A stretch of DNA of 64,000 nucleotides, taken from Auriscalpium vulgare. Taxonomy: Eukaryota; Basidiomycota; Agaricomycetes; Russulales; Auriscalpiaceae. Both the position numbers and the translations under genes were made by a program. The notes beneath the pieces were generated by a model. It ran no database searches, was not told where the DNA came from, and worked only from the letters and a program-made list of their open reading frames with translations. The stretch covers positions 186,001 through 250,000 of the forward strand of contig JAHBBC010000031.1 of assembly GCA_019915015.1 (NCBI GenBank), given 5' to 3'. Shown piece by piece: positions 1 through 11,307 of the stretch. How positions within the stretch are numbered: position 1 is the first letter of the stretch; every line of letters begins with the position of its first letter.

Positions 1-574
1 GCGCCGGGCCGTCGCGCGGCCAGTGTCAAAGCGACATGCTCACATCCCGGAGGCGCACAATGGTCGGTACGCTCTGCACGTCCCACCCCATGCCGCGGAA
101 ATAGCTCGCGGGCGTCTTCCATCTTTCGCAGCGCCACAGTGAGCCGAACAAAAGACAGAAGTGCACTGCATGAGCACGCGGGACCTCCATACGCAATCAA
201 AACGCGACGCACTCTGGCTTCTGCCCGACGTAAATGATGAGTCCAGAAGGGCCCTCCGGAGGCGCGAAGGTGCGCTCGACCACGTCCTCGACGGCGCGGC
301 AGTCCTGAATACGAACGACGCCAGCGGCACGGGCGGTAGCGCCGAGGTCGCGTAGGAAGTACAGTCAGCTCCGAGTCGGCGTATTGTGATAGGCGGGGCA
401 CCGCCCGAGGACGCGGACGGATGGGTCGGGTGGCAGGCGACGGAGAATGCAGGTACTCACAGGGCACCACATCACGCCCTTGTCGTCGCGCGACGAGTAG
501 AAGATGGCGAAATCCTCCTTCACGTCTGCGAACGAGGCCAGTGCGAGCGGATCCTCGGCGATGTTCAGCGGCAT
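1..574 (-). CDS. TXNDC17-like thioredoxin-fold protein (3' end outside window)
   Basis: Cytosolic thioredoxin-related protein (TXNDC17/TRP14 family), expected to reduce small disulfide substrates. Three exons are visible: 574-461, 304-213 and 122-44. They join to give a start MPLNIAEDPLALAS, then a strand ending in YSSRDDKG and the active site W-C-P-D-C, which is interrupted by intron 1 between Pro and Asp. Next come VGQKPEW and VPTIVRLRD, the family's cis-proline region (SVPT). Introns start GTGAGT and GTGCGT and end CAG and AAG. The last visible exon ends at a GTGAGC donor at 43-38, so at least one further exon lies to the left of the window. The WCPDC motif is diagnostic of the family; the substrate is unknown. 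Confidence 0.85.
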
Positions 575-1460
575 GTTGGGACCAAATATCTGTGATTTAG
601 CACTGGGATATTGACGGTCTGACGGTCACGGAGGAGATCAAGAAGGGGATCAGGAAGAGATGGCGGGCGGAACTCGAAGGACGCGTGAAGATGAATCACG
701 GAGGAGTGGTAGTATGATGTAGGATGACTAGGCCGCGGCCGACTGGATGCTATGTCGCAATCTGCGTCAAGTCTGTGTCATCCACTTGGTTCAAGTCGAC
801 AGCGATGCTCCGGCGTCCGCTGTCTAGCATCCACAGTGGTGCGACGTCCGCGAGCTGCGGGTCGGACACCTTGAGTCAACTGCAAAATCATATCGGCAAC
901 CAAGACAGTATGTACTTTGATACGCGGCGCATATATTTATCGTCACCCCCAACGACGAAAGCCAACGGACAGAGGCGGCCTCTCGTCGGCTAATAATCAG
1001 AACAACTAAAGCTCAAGCTAACTAAGACTACTTCCTCGCCGCCTGCCACCTAAAAAGCCATGCGTCACAAAAGCCCCTTGTGCTCCTTCCGGACAGGCTG
1101 GGAGTGCATATCATTCGATCGTAGAGTGCTTGAAATCTAGTCCATGTCTCTCTAGTATTCGACCGAATTTATATGGCCCCAAACCCACAGCACGATTGGT
1201 ATACAGGGCAGATGCAGAGCAAATAATGTAGGCGTGCAGCGAGCGAGAAGATGTCAAAAGAAAAGAGGTGGTGAGTATCTACATCACGAAGACGCATTAT
1301 GAGCACCGCAACGACGGGTCAGGCAGCTAATCAGTAATCAAAATGAAGTGTATGAACGGCAGGTAAATGGTCCGGTCCCCGAGAAACTGTCCGTGTGCAC
1401 CAAAAAACCCTTGTCGACCCGCAGAGTGTACTCAATTGGCCCTCGCAGAAGCGCTCGCGC
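575..1460. other. Intergenic region without a recognised gene
   Basis: The right part is the 3' flank of the Ser/Thr-rich gene and the left part the promoter side of the thioredoxin gene. The longest open frame, on the + strand at 724-993, has no family resemblance and no splice context. Nothing else is seen. Confidence 0.6.
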
Positions 1461-3213
1461 TTAGTACGAGCCACCGTATGAGCTCCCCGACGAGCCACCG
1501 TACGAGCTCCCTGATGAGCTATCGTACGAAGAGCCACCGTACGAACTCCCTGATGAGCTATCGTACGAGGAGCCGTACGAGGAGCCGCCGTACGACGAGT
1601 CAGACGACTTGGTGGCGGAGGCCTTGTACGAGCTCGTCGTCCACGAGGGCGAGGGCGACGCGTACGTGTTGTACGAGTTGCTGTTGCCACTGCTCAGGCC
1701 CCAGTTGCTCGACTTGCACTGCAGAAGCATGTCAGCGGCGTCTTCACACGAGGGCGGCAGATATAACCCGTACCTTGCCGAGGCACTCCGCAAGTGCCGT
1801 CTCAGAGACGGTTTCAGTAGCGGTCTTTGTCTGCGTCGCGGTGAAGGTCTGCAGGTAGGTGTGCTGCTGCGTGACGGTCGCCGTGAGAGTGTTGACTTGG
1901 GTCTTGGTCTGACGCACGGAAGGCAGTTAGCGAGATGTTCCGAAGAAATCGGACGTGAGCGCACATTGTCAATGACCTCAGTCTTCAGGTACGTGGAGAA
2001 GATCGTCGTGGGCTCGACCTTGGTGCTGACGGAGACGGACGTGACAGTAGCAGTGTCGGTGACAGTGTTAGTCTGGACGTAGGTCTTGGTGTCAACCACC
2101 GTCTTCGTGTTCGTCTCCTCAACCGTCTTCGTGTTGTCGATCACCTTGGTGGAGACCTCGATGCTGGTGTACGTCGTCGGTTGGACGATAGTCGTCTCGT
2201 AAGTCTTGGTGACGAAGTCGGTTTCGGTTTGCCTGAGCGTCTGAGTGTCGGTCTGGGTCTGGGTCGCGGTCTGCGTGTACACGTTGACCTGGGTCTTGGT
2301 CTCGGTGGCGGTGAGTGTGTGCTCGACGGTGCTGGTGCGGTCGATGATCTCGGTCGACGTCCAGATGCGCGTTGTGGGCACGAGCTCGGTGGACGTCTTG
2401 ACCTCGGTCCTGGTCTCAAAGTCGGTCCTGAACTGAGTTTGGGTCTCCGTCTGTGTGACAGTCGTGGGAACGACCTTGGTCTGTGGGCGCCTGTGTGAGC
2501 TTCGCGCGTTGGGATGGAAACGGGGGCACTCACCGAGGTCTCAGTCACCGTCTTGGTGTCGGTGTACGTCTCCGTCTTCGTCTCCGTCTTCGTCACCGTC
2601 GACCCGCCACCGTAGTTGTAGCTGTTGTCGCAGTACTCGTGGCTGTGTGCACCGCATCAGATATGATCTCACGACATGGCCGGAACTGTCGATCAAACTC
2701 ACTTGTTGATGATCGTCGTGGCATAGCAGCCTGAAGTCTGATACTGTGATAGGCATGAAATGTCAGCTCATCCGACGCCCCGCGCACAGTGGGCGCGCTG
2801 CTCACCCAAGACTCCTGCGTGCAGTAGCCATCCGAGTTTTTCGACCAACCGTACCCGCAGTCCATGCTCTTGTACCCGCCAGACTGGAAGGACGAGTAGT
2901 ACGACGAGTCGTACGGGGGAGAGGTGTACTGCGACGGGGGCGACGAGTACGACGGGGTGGTGGTGTACTGCGGCTGGTACTGCTGGTCGTACGCAGATGA
3001 TGAAGACGAGGAGGCGCCGTAGGGGTTGTAGGCCTGGGGCGAGGGGGAGCCGTACGACGAGGCGGACGAGGAGGATGAGGAGGATGCTTGGGCATTGTTG
3101 GCCGCGGACGCCGAGGACGAGCTCTGGGGGAGCTGGACCATCGAGACGCCGCCATTGACGACTTGGGCAACGGCTGCGGAAGCGAGGGAAAGGCCGAAGA
3201 TAAAGGACTTCAT
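1461..3213 (-). CDS. Secreted Ser/Thr/Tyr-rich protein with a Thr-alternating central region
   Basis: No family recognised. Six exons join in frame (3213-2806, 2737-2703, 2642-2534, 2480-1965, 1908-1774, 1718-1461) to about 486 residues. Residues 1-16 are a signal peptide (MKSFIFGLSLASAAVA). Residues to about 110 are Ser/Ala/Tyr/Pro-rich and disordered. A small Cys-bearing block follows (MDCGYGWSKNSDGYC, then GCYATTIINNHEYC). Roughly residues 155-400 have Thr at nearly every second position (for example TKTETKTETYTDTKTVTET). After another Cys pair, the tail repeats SSYGGSSYDSSSG-like units to the stop. Intron 5 is 54 nt with a CTGAC branch point and keeps phase 0. No GPI signal or membrane anchor is seen. 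It is probably a heavily O-mannosylated cell-wall or extracellular protein; that role is inference. Confidence 0.75.
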
Positions 3214-3792
3214 GATGAAAGAAAGGCTGGTCTTGGAAAGGCCGAAAGAAAAGCGGGTCGAAGAACGCGAAAAACGAGAGGTAGATCGGGTAGAACGAAA
3301 AGTAGCGATCTACGCTAAGAGGTACTGGCTGGCAGTAGGCGTGGGGTGCGGGATGCTTGTGCTAGGCGCAAGCGCTCTGCGGGGGGCATTGTGAGCGGTG
3401 CAGACGGGGCGACGGAGGGTAGAGACTTACCGCTGAAGAAAAGGGAGGAGAGAAACGAAAAAAGAGGGCGAGGGAGGAAAGGAAACGGGTGGAGGGAGCG
3501 AAAGGCACGCGGAGCAATCCTTTTGAAGAGGAGAGCGCACGCCACCGGCTCATCAGCCAGTCACATCAAATTTCCAGCCAAGGACATCTCGGGGCTCTGA
3601 TGTGTCGTCCTAGAGACCAACCAGACTGCACCGCTTGCCGTACCCTCCCTATTGGCCCCCACCGCTCATCGTCCATTGGCTGACCGATCGAATCCCAGCC
3701 GCGAGGCCGACGAGGGCCGTTGCTGTCTCACAACGCCAAGCGCGCAACAGAACCCAATAGATAACGCCCGTACTATTCGCCAAACTACTACC
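3214..3792. other. Intergenic region without a recognised gene
   Basis: Holds the upstream region of the Ser/Thr-rich secreted protein gene, with purine-rich stretches (about 3200-3540), and the 3' flank of the mitochondrial carrier gene. Open frames here lack splice-consistent extensions or family motifs. Confidence 0.5.
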
Positions 3793-6700
3793 CTACGACG
3801 AGCTCGACCCTCCCGTAGAACGCCGCCCAAAGTCTCCGTGCACGTCCAGCAAGATCTTCAGCGCATTCCGCGCACGCGTCTTGGCGATGTCGTCGGGCCG
3901 CGATGTCAGCGCAGTTTCCACCTCCCGAGGCTGTTCTTTGTATGGGTACTGTAGGGCGGGCATCAGCGAATTAAGTTGGCTGCCATATATTTAGCAAAGA
4001 TGTCCGCACCGGTAGGAGCTGTACCATCAGGGCGCGTCAATTATGCTTGCCGCAGACCAACGTGTACAATACGCACCTTGTGCAGGTACTCGTAGGCCAC
4101 AAGCGTAAACCCGAATTGGGGGCTGCTGCGCAGGACTCGGGCGGGACCGCCCTTGAAGAGTGCCCTGAATCCTTCTTCGCGATCTTTCCGATCGGAAGCG
4201 AGCAGAATTAGCGCATCAGTGTCACACATATAAAGGGCGCGTCGCACAGATCTTGGAGAATGCATCCACCAGGCCCTTGTACGACGTCTGTCCTTTGCGA
4301 GCCTCAACTTGCAGCCGCGTCTTCACCACATCTACCCGCGCCGCCAGTCAGTCTACCAGGCAGGCATAATACGTCAAATGCGGGCGCGCGCACCTGCTGG
4401 GGTTGTCAAATAGGCCGCTGGCATACCGCTGGTTCCCACCGCCGTCAATCACACATGATTCGGACCCGTCGGGACAGCAGAAACACGCACGCGATAGCTG
4501 CGGAGGTCAGCGTCTCCAAGAACGACAGTCGCTTCCCGTGGTAGCCCTCGTTGAACACGTCCTTCTTCAGGTGCGCGTACGCAGGGAAGTAGATCGCAGA
4601 GAATGGAATGTCGCGCAGCAGGCACGCCGTCGCGCCGCGATACAGTCCGACGAGGCCCAACTGCCTCACGATGTGCGCGGCACCCTTGGGCATCGCACCC
4701 TCGACCTTGGCAGCCTCGCCCTGGATCTGCAGGCGGATTTTACTGCGGGAAGGATTGTCACGTAAGGGAAACTGCGCATCAGAGGAGATAATCGTACACA
4801 ATTTCGAGGGGGTTCGTGAAGATCTAGGCCGTCGCGCGTCAATCATGCCGTCAAACACCATGAGAGTTCGCAACGCACCACTTGACATCCTCCCGCCGTT
4901 CCTCCGGCTATTATTTCCCACATTGGAGTGATTCTGCCGGTCTCTGGGTCCATTGCGCGCCCCCTGACGAGGTCATTGACGGTCAGCTTGATCGCTTTCT
5001 CTGGCGCCACGCCCTAACATTTGTTGACGGTCAGCGCACTTCGGTGATGATATGACGGACTGCAACTGGGGGAAACTCACGATGAGCTGCGGACCCAGTC
5101 CGCGGTAGAAACCCAAAAAGCCCTCATTACGGAATACTTTTCTAACGCAATCCAAGCTATTTTCGTATAGTAGCTGGCCAACAACAGAGCTTCGCTGGTT
5201 TTGCATCCTATGCGCAACGTGAAGCATCAGTGTCGAACGTATAACATGTCAGATGAACATACCGAGTCTATTCGCCGTCATGACCACCATAATGAGCAAA
5301 ATGATGTCTGATCGCGAGGCCGAACACACCTTGACTAGAAACAGATGGCATGTCAACGCTAAACACCTTTGGAAGTCTCAAAGCATGCACGCACCAAGGT
5401 CTATGGGGTATACTATGGTTGCTCCGAAAGCCCCCGCAATGCCTACCACAACAGATTGGGTGATAAACTAGATTGCCGTGGACGAGAACACGCAAGTCCG
5501 GCAGCACGTACCGCCCTGAATGAAGTTGTACGCCGACGCCGCCACATTATGCAGCGCCGATGCTACGGCTGTCCCGGCGACGGCAGCGACAGGCCCCTCC
5601 TCAATATCACCAGGCGCGCGCCACCGAGGGTCCAACAGTTGCGCGAAGTCGATCAACGCCAAGCGTTGCTGGCTCACGCCTCGGCCTGCGAAGTGGAAGA
5701 TGATCGATGCCTCCATTGGCGTGAATAGAGAATACCGAGAGGACGAGGAAGCATGGTCTAGGAAGTCTGTCTGATCAACGCGGCCGTCTTTGGACTTTGC
5801 GGTCGCCTCGCGAAGGACGCTGTCATTAGGCCATCAGCACTGATGTGAGATGCGAAACAGACGCCTGCGTACCGCTCGACCATGTCCATCTCTGCATAGA
5901 ATGAATGCGTCCACATGATCAGTTTCTTTGCGAGCTGCTAGTTTGCCCACCTCGGATGACATTATGGAAGGCGATGACCTCAGAATAGGATATCCGTCCG
6001 CCTGGTGTTAGCGCAGTCAACGTCGGCAACCTCTCTATCACAGCGTCCGATAATTTATGCCCTGCAATTTCCTAAGAATGGAAAACTGTCAGGGAAGCGC
6101 CTTCATGAATGCTAAGCAAAAACTGGCGTACTAGGATGATGCGTTTGAACTGATCAGGCTTGATGAAGCCATCCTGGTTGTCGTCGAGGAACTTGAAGGC
6201 TTGGCGCAGCCTCTCGCCTTGCAGCCCTTTCATGAGCTGGGTGAACTCATTGTCTATGAGTTGCCTTCGGGTGAGTGCCTTCGGAGGACCACGCTGCACA
6301 GAGCGAGAACATACATCCCAAAACGTGTGCGCCGTTCTTCTTCCCAAGGTAGAGTTTCACCCAGTCGCTAGAATCACTATAAGCCCTGCGCTCGCACCAA
6401 CGAGAAACAAGACGCACCAATCAAAGTCGAACGGGATCGCATCAGGGCCCACGTTCGCAATAAAAGTGTTCTTGAACTCGTCGAAAGTGATCGTTCCAGA
6501 GCCGTCCCTGTGCGGCGCGTTAATCCCGCCTCGCCCAGGCCCGACGCAGCACTCACGTGTCGAAGTACTGGAAGGCAATATAGTAGTCGGCATCGGACCG
6601 CTTGAGAAGCGTTTGGAAGACGGTGAAGTCATCCCAGGAGACGCGCCCGCGCTTCTGGATGTCGGCAACCTTGAACAGGACGGCGAACTGCGCCCGCCCG

Positions 6701-7121
6701 ATGCGCGTGAGGTCGGCGGACGGCGCGATCGCGTTGACGAACTGGTCGCGGTCGAGGTACCTGCGCGCCCGTCCAACCGCCCAGTTCGTCCACAGATATA
6801 GTAGATTGAGTGGTACGGCACCGGGAGCAGCGTTGAAGAGCGCGCGGGCGCGGAGGAGCGGGCAGGGCAAGCGACCGTCAGAGCTCTGCGGAAATAAAGC
6901 GGAATGGTAGCAAATGAGACGCACCTTTCGCCGTCCTGAATAATCTTTGCGTTCGTGTCAAACGTTCTCCGCCACCGTTTGAGCTCGGGCTCCTGCGTGC
7001 GCACGGCGCTCTTCACCGTCTGCACCACGCGTGCGGCGGCACCTGATTCGACGGGCCCGCCGGCTGTCGGCGCATTGGAATCGGCGTGCAGCGTCGAGAA
7101 GACGCGTGGCAAGGGTATCAT
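3793..7121 (-). CDS. AGC1: Calcium-binding mitochondrial aspartate/glutamate carrier
   Basis: Inner-membrane antiporter exporting aspartate for glutamate and H+ in the malate-aspartate shuttle (citrin/aralar type). The N-terminal half carries EF-hand-like units, including [14 protein letters not shown] and [15 protein letters not shown] linker rich in [16 protein letters not shown] sequence precedes the six-helix carrier domain. Three carrier signatures are readable: YPIDLVKTRMQNQ, TNPLEIVKIRLQIQ and [13 protein letters not shown]. The C-terminal tail ends [21 protein letters not shown]. The gene is cut by at least a dozen introns. Two consecutive exons inside the first signature are only 5 nt each, at 5330-5334 and 5263-5267. 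A TATATAT element lies about 50 nt upstream of the ATG. Close relatives are about 680-700 residues, consistent with the summed exons. Confidence 0.9.
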
Positions 7122-7168
7122 GTTGCTGTTGGGGAGAAGCTGGGACTATGGAGGGAATTACGGAGTGG

Positions 7169-7175
7169 TATATAT
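7169..7175 (-). promoter_or_regulatory. TATA-like element of the aspartate/glutamate carrier gene
   Basis: TATATAT run about 48 nt upstream of the ATG at 7121. It sits at a plausible distance for a core promoter if the 5' UTR is short. Confidence 0.4.
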
Positions 7176-7630
7176 GCGGAGTGCCGTGCGTTGGCGGGGT
7201 GGTCGCGGAATAGGAAGGTATACGAGTAAGCGTGCTGCAGACGGTGACGAGGGATGCCGCGGGCGGTGGGTGCGACGGTCTAAGGGAGCGCTGTGTCTAT
7301 GGAAAGAGGGCGAGAGAGTGCAGGAGAATGCGGGTCTGGCGTGCGGGGAGTCGATCAACGCTTTCTCACATTTTGCTGTCCCTCAATTAGGCAACTCCCC
7401 GCTGCCGCTCCGGCATCTCTCCCGCAGGCGCGCACGTCCATCGTTAACGATGGTTACTTGACTTCGAACGCGTACAGAGGCAGGCTCGAACGCGCATTGA
7501 AACCCGGCCCCAGCCATCGGCCAATCCCATCTCGCCTCGCCGTCTCCCGCACGCAGCAACCCACTCCCAAACACCGTCGTTGACGCCATCCCTCTTCTAA
7601 ACGCCTTTAGATCGGCCTCTATGCGCTCGC
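7176..7630. other. Intergenic region without a recognised gene
   Basis: Upstream region of the carrier gene and 3' flank of TRM5, both of which read leftward. No coding or RNA feature is recognised. Confidence 0.5.
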
Positions 7631-9686
7631 TCACGCAGGTACCGCAGGGGCAAACGCGACCTGCCGCGGGAGCCTGAAGCTGATACAGTACATGTCCTTG
7701 TTCGGCGCAACGGAACGCACGAGGTGCAGCGACACCTCGTCCTCCGCGCCCAGCGTCCACCCGAGCCGTTCCGCCACGCGCTGCACACACGGAAGCCGCA
7801 CAGGGTCAGCGAGCGGGCGCGCCGGTATGAGTGCCTGCGGACTTACCGTGCGGATGTCGCGCTCTGCGGCCGCGGCCTCGAGCTCGCGCGTAAAGCAGTG
7901 ACAGTGCACCATGGGCATACTGTCGGCATAGAGGCCCGCGAGGTCGGGCGAGGCCGCTAGCAGGCCGCGGAACGCATCGAGGAACGTGATTGCAGAGTCG
8001 GGCAGGTTCATTACAAAGTGCGCGATTCGGCGCCGTGGGGGGACAGGGGGTGACGGTGAGGAGTCTTCAGGCAGCGTCTGCGCGGTGGACGGGTCTGGAT
8101 TGGATGCAAGCTGCTTGAGCTGCTGCTTGCGCTGTTTTTGCAGTTGTGAACGGGAGGTCTTCGGCCCTGCGTAGCCAGACAGCGGTTCTGCTGCTGCACG
8201 CCCTACGATGTCCCGAATGAAAGCGCGTCCATCCTCGCAAGACGCCCTCACCAGGTCTCCCACCTACCTACCAATCAGCCTCGTCCCATAACTCCACCAC
8301 ACATCGAGCGCGCACCTTATTGCCGTCGATATTGACCTGCAAATACTTGTGCGACTCTGGATTGAGGTCGTTCGCAAAAACCGCGCAGCCCTTCTTTGCC
8401 GCCGGAATCGCGAACGGCCCGACACCCGCAAACACGTCCGCAACGAGGTCCTCGGGCGAAAAGAGCGCTACGAGCCGCTCATGCTCGGTGTGCAGCCGTG
8501 AATTCCAGTACACGCGCGTGAAGTCGAACGTGAAAGCACAGTTTGATTCGTGCTGTACGACGCGCCGAGTCAGATGAGTGAAAGGGGGAGGGAGGGAGGG
8601 GCGCACGTGGGTGACAATGTAGTCTGGGTCACCGGCGAGCAGCTCCATCTTGAAAAATCGAAACTGCGTGTCGATAGAGTCGAGCTTGTTCACAACGGTC
8701 CGCAGGCGTTTGTTTTTCTGTCACGAGAGGCCGGATGAGGGCTATGACTCGAGCATGAGGAGGAGGCGCGTACGTCGAGGACGACCTGCCCAATGATGTG
8801 TTTGTAGGGCAGGTATTCATCGTTCAGATTCATGTGCGCTACAGAGAAACATCAGCACCGGACGGGCACGATGCGCACTGATGAGATGCTACCGAGATGA
8901 CCTGTGATAGCAAAGCCAGTAGGCGATCCATGGAGCAAGTCTTCAGGCAAAACGGCTTGCAGGATTTCATCTGCACATAGTCTTTGGACAGTGGCCCACC
9001 GCAAACAGAAATGAACTACGCACCTGCAGTCCAGTAATTGTAGTCCAGCTCGAGCGTATAGGTGGTGAGCTCGGCATCCTTCGAAAGGAGATATTCCTTT
9101 GCCTCGGGTGTGAGGTCGGCTGGCTTGCAAACCGTCAGCTCGGGAACTTTCAAGGCGTCGGATGCATCACGATCCACCGCCGGCGCCTGTGACATGATGC
9201 GACGTCTGAGACACACATGGCCCAGCAACATACGTGGTGATGTGCTTGATCAAGAAAGCCCGCGGCTCACCTTCGCGCTGCACGCGCAGCAGCACCAGCT
9301 TGCGCGCGTCCGTATGCTCGCCAATGACGCTGCGTACCTTCGGCAGATTCATGATGGACCTGACACCAAGGAAACAGTATCAGTCTTTGAACGTACTCTC
9401 GGACAAAGCGCGGGGAGATGGAGCTGATGGTTGGGCACCTGCGGAGGGCATCGGCCTTGAGGACAGCGGTTGTCTCTGCGGCGGGAACGCGTGCGGCGAG
9501 CACGGGGATGGTACGGCGGAAAGCGGTGCGGTCGAGTGATTCCGTCATCCAGCGCGCGGGCGGTGGAGACGCGTCGAGAGCAGAAGCTGTCGTTGCCATG
9601 GCCTCTCTGACCGTGGGGGAAGTCGAAGCTGATATGGCTGAAGCGAGGTCGCGGACAGCGGGGGCGGCGCGCAAGGCTCTAAGCAT
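7631..9686 (-). CDS. TRM5: tRNA (guanine(37)-N1)-methyltransferase
   Basis: Makes m1G37 next to the anticodon using S-adenosylmethionine, which prevents +1 frameshifting. The class-I methyltransferase motifs are clear: [17 protein letters not shown] (SAM loop), [16 protein letters not shown], and the catalytic-region signature [17 protein letters not shown]. Upstream exons give the family's N-terminal domain ([14 protein letters not shown], then [27 protein letters not shown]). Two in-frame starts exist. The upstream one (9686) adds 29 residues beginning [17 protein letters not shown], basic and amphipathic like a mitochondrial presequence. The inner one (9599, [11 protein letters not shown]) would give a cytosolic/nuclear form. 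Yeast Trm5 is known to serve both compartments. The gene is divergent from the TatD gene with only about 145 bp between the starts. Confidence 0.9.
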
Positions 9687-9830
9687 GCACGCTGAGCAGG
9701 GTCTATCGATCAGAGATGACGAGGCATACCTGCGAGCACGTTCGAGTCCGGTGCTGGGACGCAAGCCCACGGCCCGCCGGCCCGCTGATCACGACGAGCA
9801 CCCGCGCCGATCGCAGATAACACAGGACCC
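9687..9830. promoter_or_regulatory. Short divergent promoter between TRM5 and the TatD-type gene
   Basis: Only 144 bp separate the outermost supported TRM5 start (reading left) from the TatD-type start (reading right). Both genes must draw core promoter signals from this stretch or from each other's first exon. No TATA box is evident. Confidence 0.5.
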
Positions 9831-11146
9831 ATGTCGCCCTCATCGCCCCCGCCGCCTCTCCCGCCGCCCACCGTCCTCGCCCACCTCGTCGACGCACACG
9901 CACACCCGACCGATGACCCCCATTTCTCCCCCGATGCCCTCCCGCCCTCTGCTTTGCCACACACGCTCGTCGCCATGTCCTCCCGCCCAGATGACCAGAG
10001 CAAAGTCGCCGCGCTCGCGCACACACATCCTCGGCGCGTCGTGCCCGCCTTCGGGTACCACCCGTGGTGGACGCACGCGATCTCCTTAAGGCGCCCCCCG
10101 CCGGCACGCGAGGAGCACTATCGTGCGCTGTTCCTAGGCGGCGGAGAGGACTTGAAGGTCAGTGGCGAGAAGGGGAAGGAGAGGGAAGAGGCGTTCCAGC
10201 GGCTTTGGCCGGGACTTGCAGAGCCCCGCGCGCTGGATGACGTCCTCGAAGAGCTGCGCGCGAACCTGGTCGCCTTCCCGGCTGCCCTGCTTGGCGAGGT
10301 TGGCATTGACCGCGCCGCCCGTGTGCCCTATCCGCCCCCATCCACTGCCGACGCCTCTGCCACGACCAACCCCCCCTCCGAGCCTGACCACGCCGACCCT
10401 TTCGCCGACTGGTCACGCCGGGCCCTTTCGCCATTTACGACACCGCTGGATCACCAGCTCGCGGTGCTCGACGCGCAGCTCGCACTCGCCGTGGAGCTCC
10501 GCCGCCCCGTCTCCCTGCACAGCGTCAAGGCACCCGCGCCCACCCGCGCGCTGCTTGACCGCGCAGCGGCGCGCCACGGTCACGCGTTCAGTGCGGTCAG
10601 CGTGGACCTGCACTCGTGCGGGCTCAGCCCGGAGGTGTGGGTCGACATTGAGGTGCGCGCACCCACTCTTGTTATGTTGCACTGGACGCGCTAGCTAATT
10701 GCTGATAGAAACACCATCCCAACGTGTACCTCTCCCTCTCCACTGCGATCAACGCGCGTTCGCCAAATCACGTCGCACTCATCCGCACCGCAGCGCCGAC
10801 GCGCCTCCTCGCGGAGTCGGACTACCCTTTTGCGCACCTGTCCGCGCAGGAGACGTGGCGCATGGTGCTGACGATCGCGCAGACGCGTGGGTGGCGCGTC
10901 GAGGACGCGTGGGACTACCCAGAAGTCGCGGATGGGAGCGAGATCGTGGGGGAGGACGCGCGGGAGGGCTGGGGCGTGGTGCGGCGGCTCGAGGAGAATT
11001 GGCGCGCGTTTCTGAGGGGCGGTCATGCGCCGCCGGGTGCGGAGAAGAAGGTGGGCAAGTCGAGTACGAGGCGGCGGCGGGATTATAGCTATGATGTGTG
11101 GGAGAGCGGGGAGGAGAGCGGTGGGGAGACGTTGGATGCGAAGTGA
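9831..11146 (+). CDS. TatD-family metal-dependent hydrolase
   Basis: TatD proteins are TIM-barrel hydrolases, often 3'-5' DNases, with two divalent metals. Two exons (9831-10652 and 10709-11146) encode 419 residues. Metal ligands expected for the family are present: HLVDAHAHPTDD (H-x-H) near residue 20, GEVGID (Glu) near 160, LHSVKA (His) in the middle, and ESDYP (Asp) in exon 2. The N-terminus is Pro-rich (SPSSPPPPLPPPT) and the C-terminus is a basic/acidic extension. It resembles the fungal Cut9-interacting protein Scn1 branch more than the short bacterial TatD, judging by length and the interrupted barrel; that sub-assignment is tentative. It is convergent with GOS1. Confidence 0.82.
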
Positions 11147-11307
11147 GTGCATTGGATCTTGTAAAACACTTACCACTGCGATAGGACACAACGGAAACAT
11201 TGTAGCACACAACAGCCAATAAAGGAAGAAAGAATGTAATTAGATGGAATAATGTCCGCGGAGCAGGTAATAGTGGTATCGCAAAATGAACATCCCGGTG
11301 AGGCGTC

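Noticed and set aside
1718..1774. Apparent one-base frame break in the Ser/Thr-rich protein, with a 33-nt 'intron'
   Set aside because: Using the next acceptor (CTGCAG before TGC AAG) gives a normal 54-nt intron with a CTGAC branch point and phase 0.
1331..3158. Arg/Pro/Ser-rich frames on both strands of the Thr-rich gene
   Set aside because: They are other-frame readings of a biased-composition gene, without starts, splice joints or motifs of their own.
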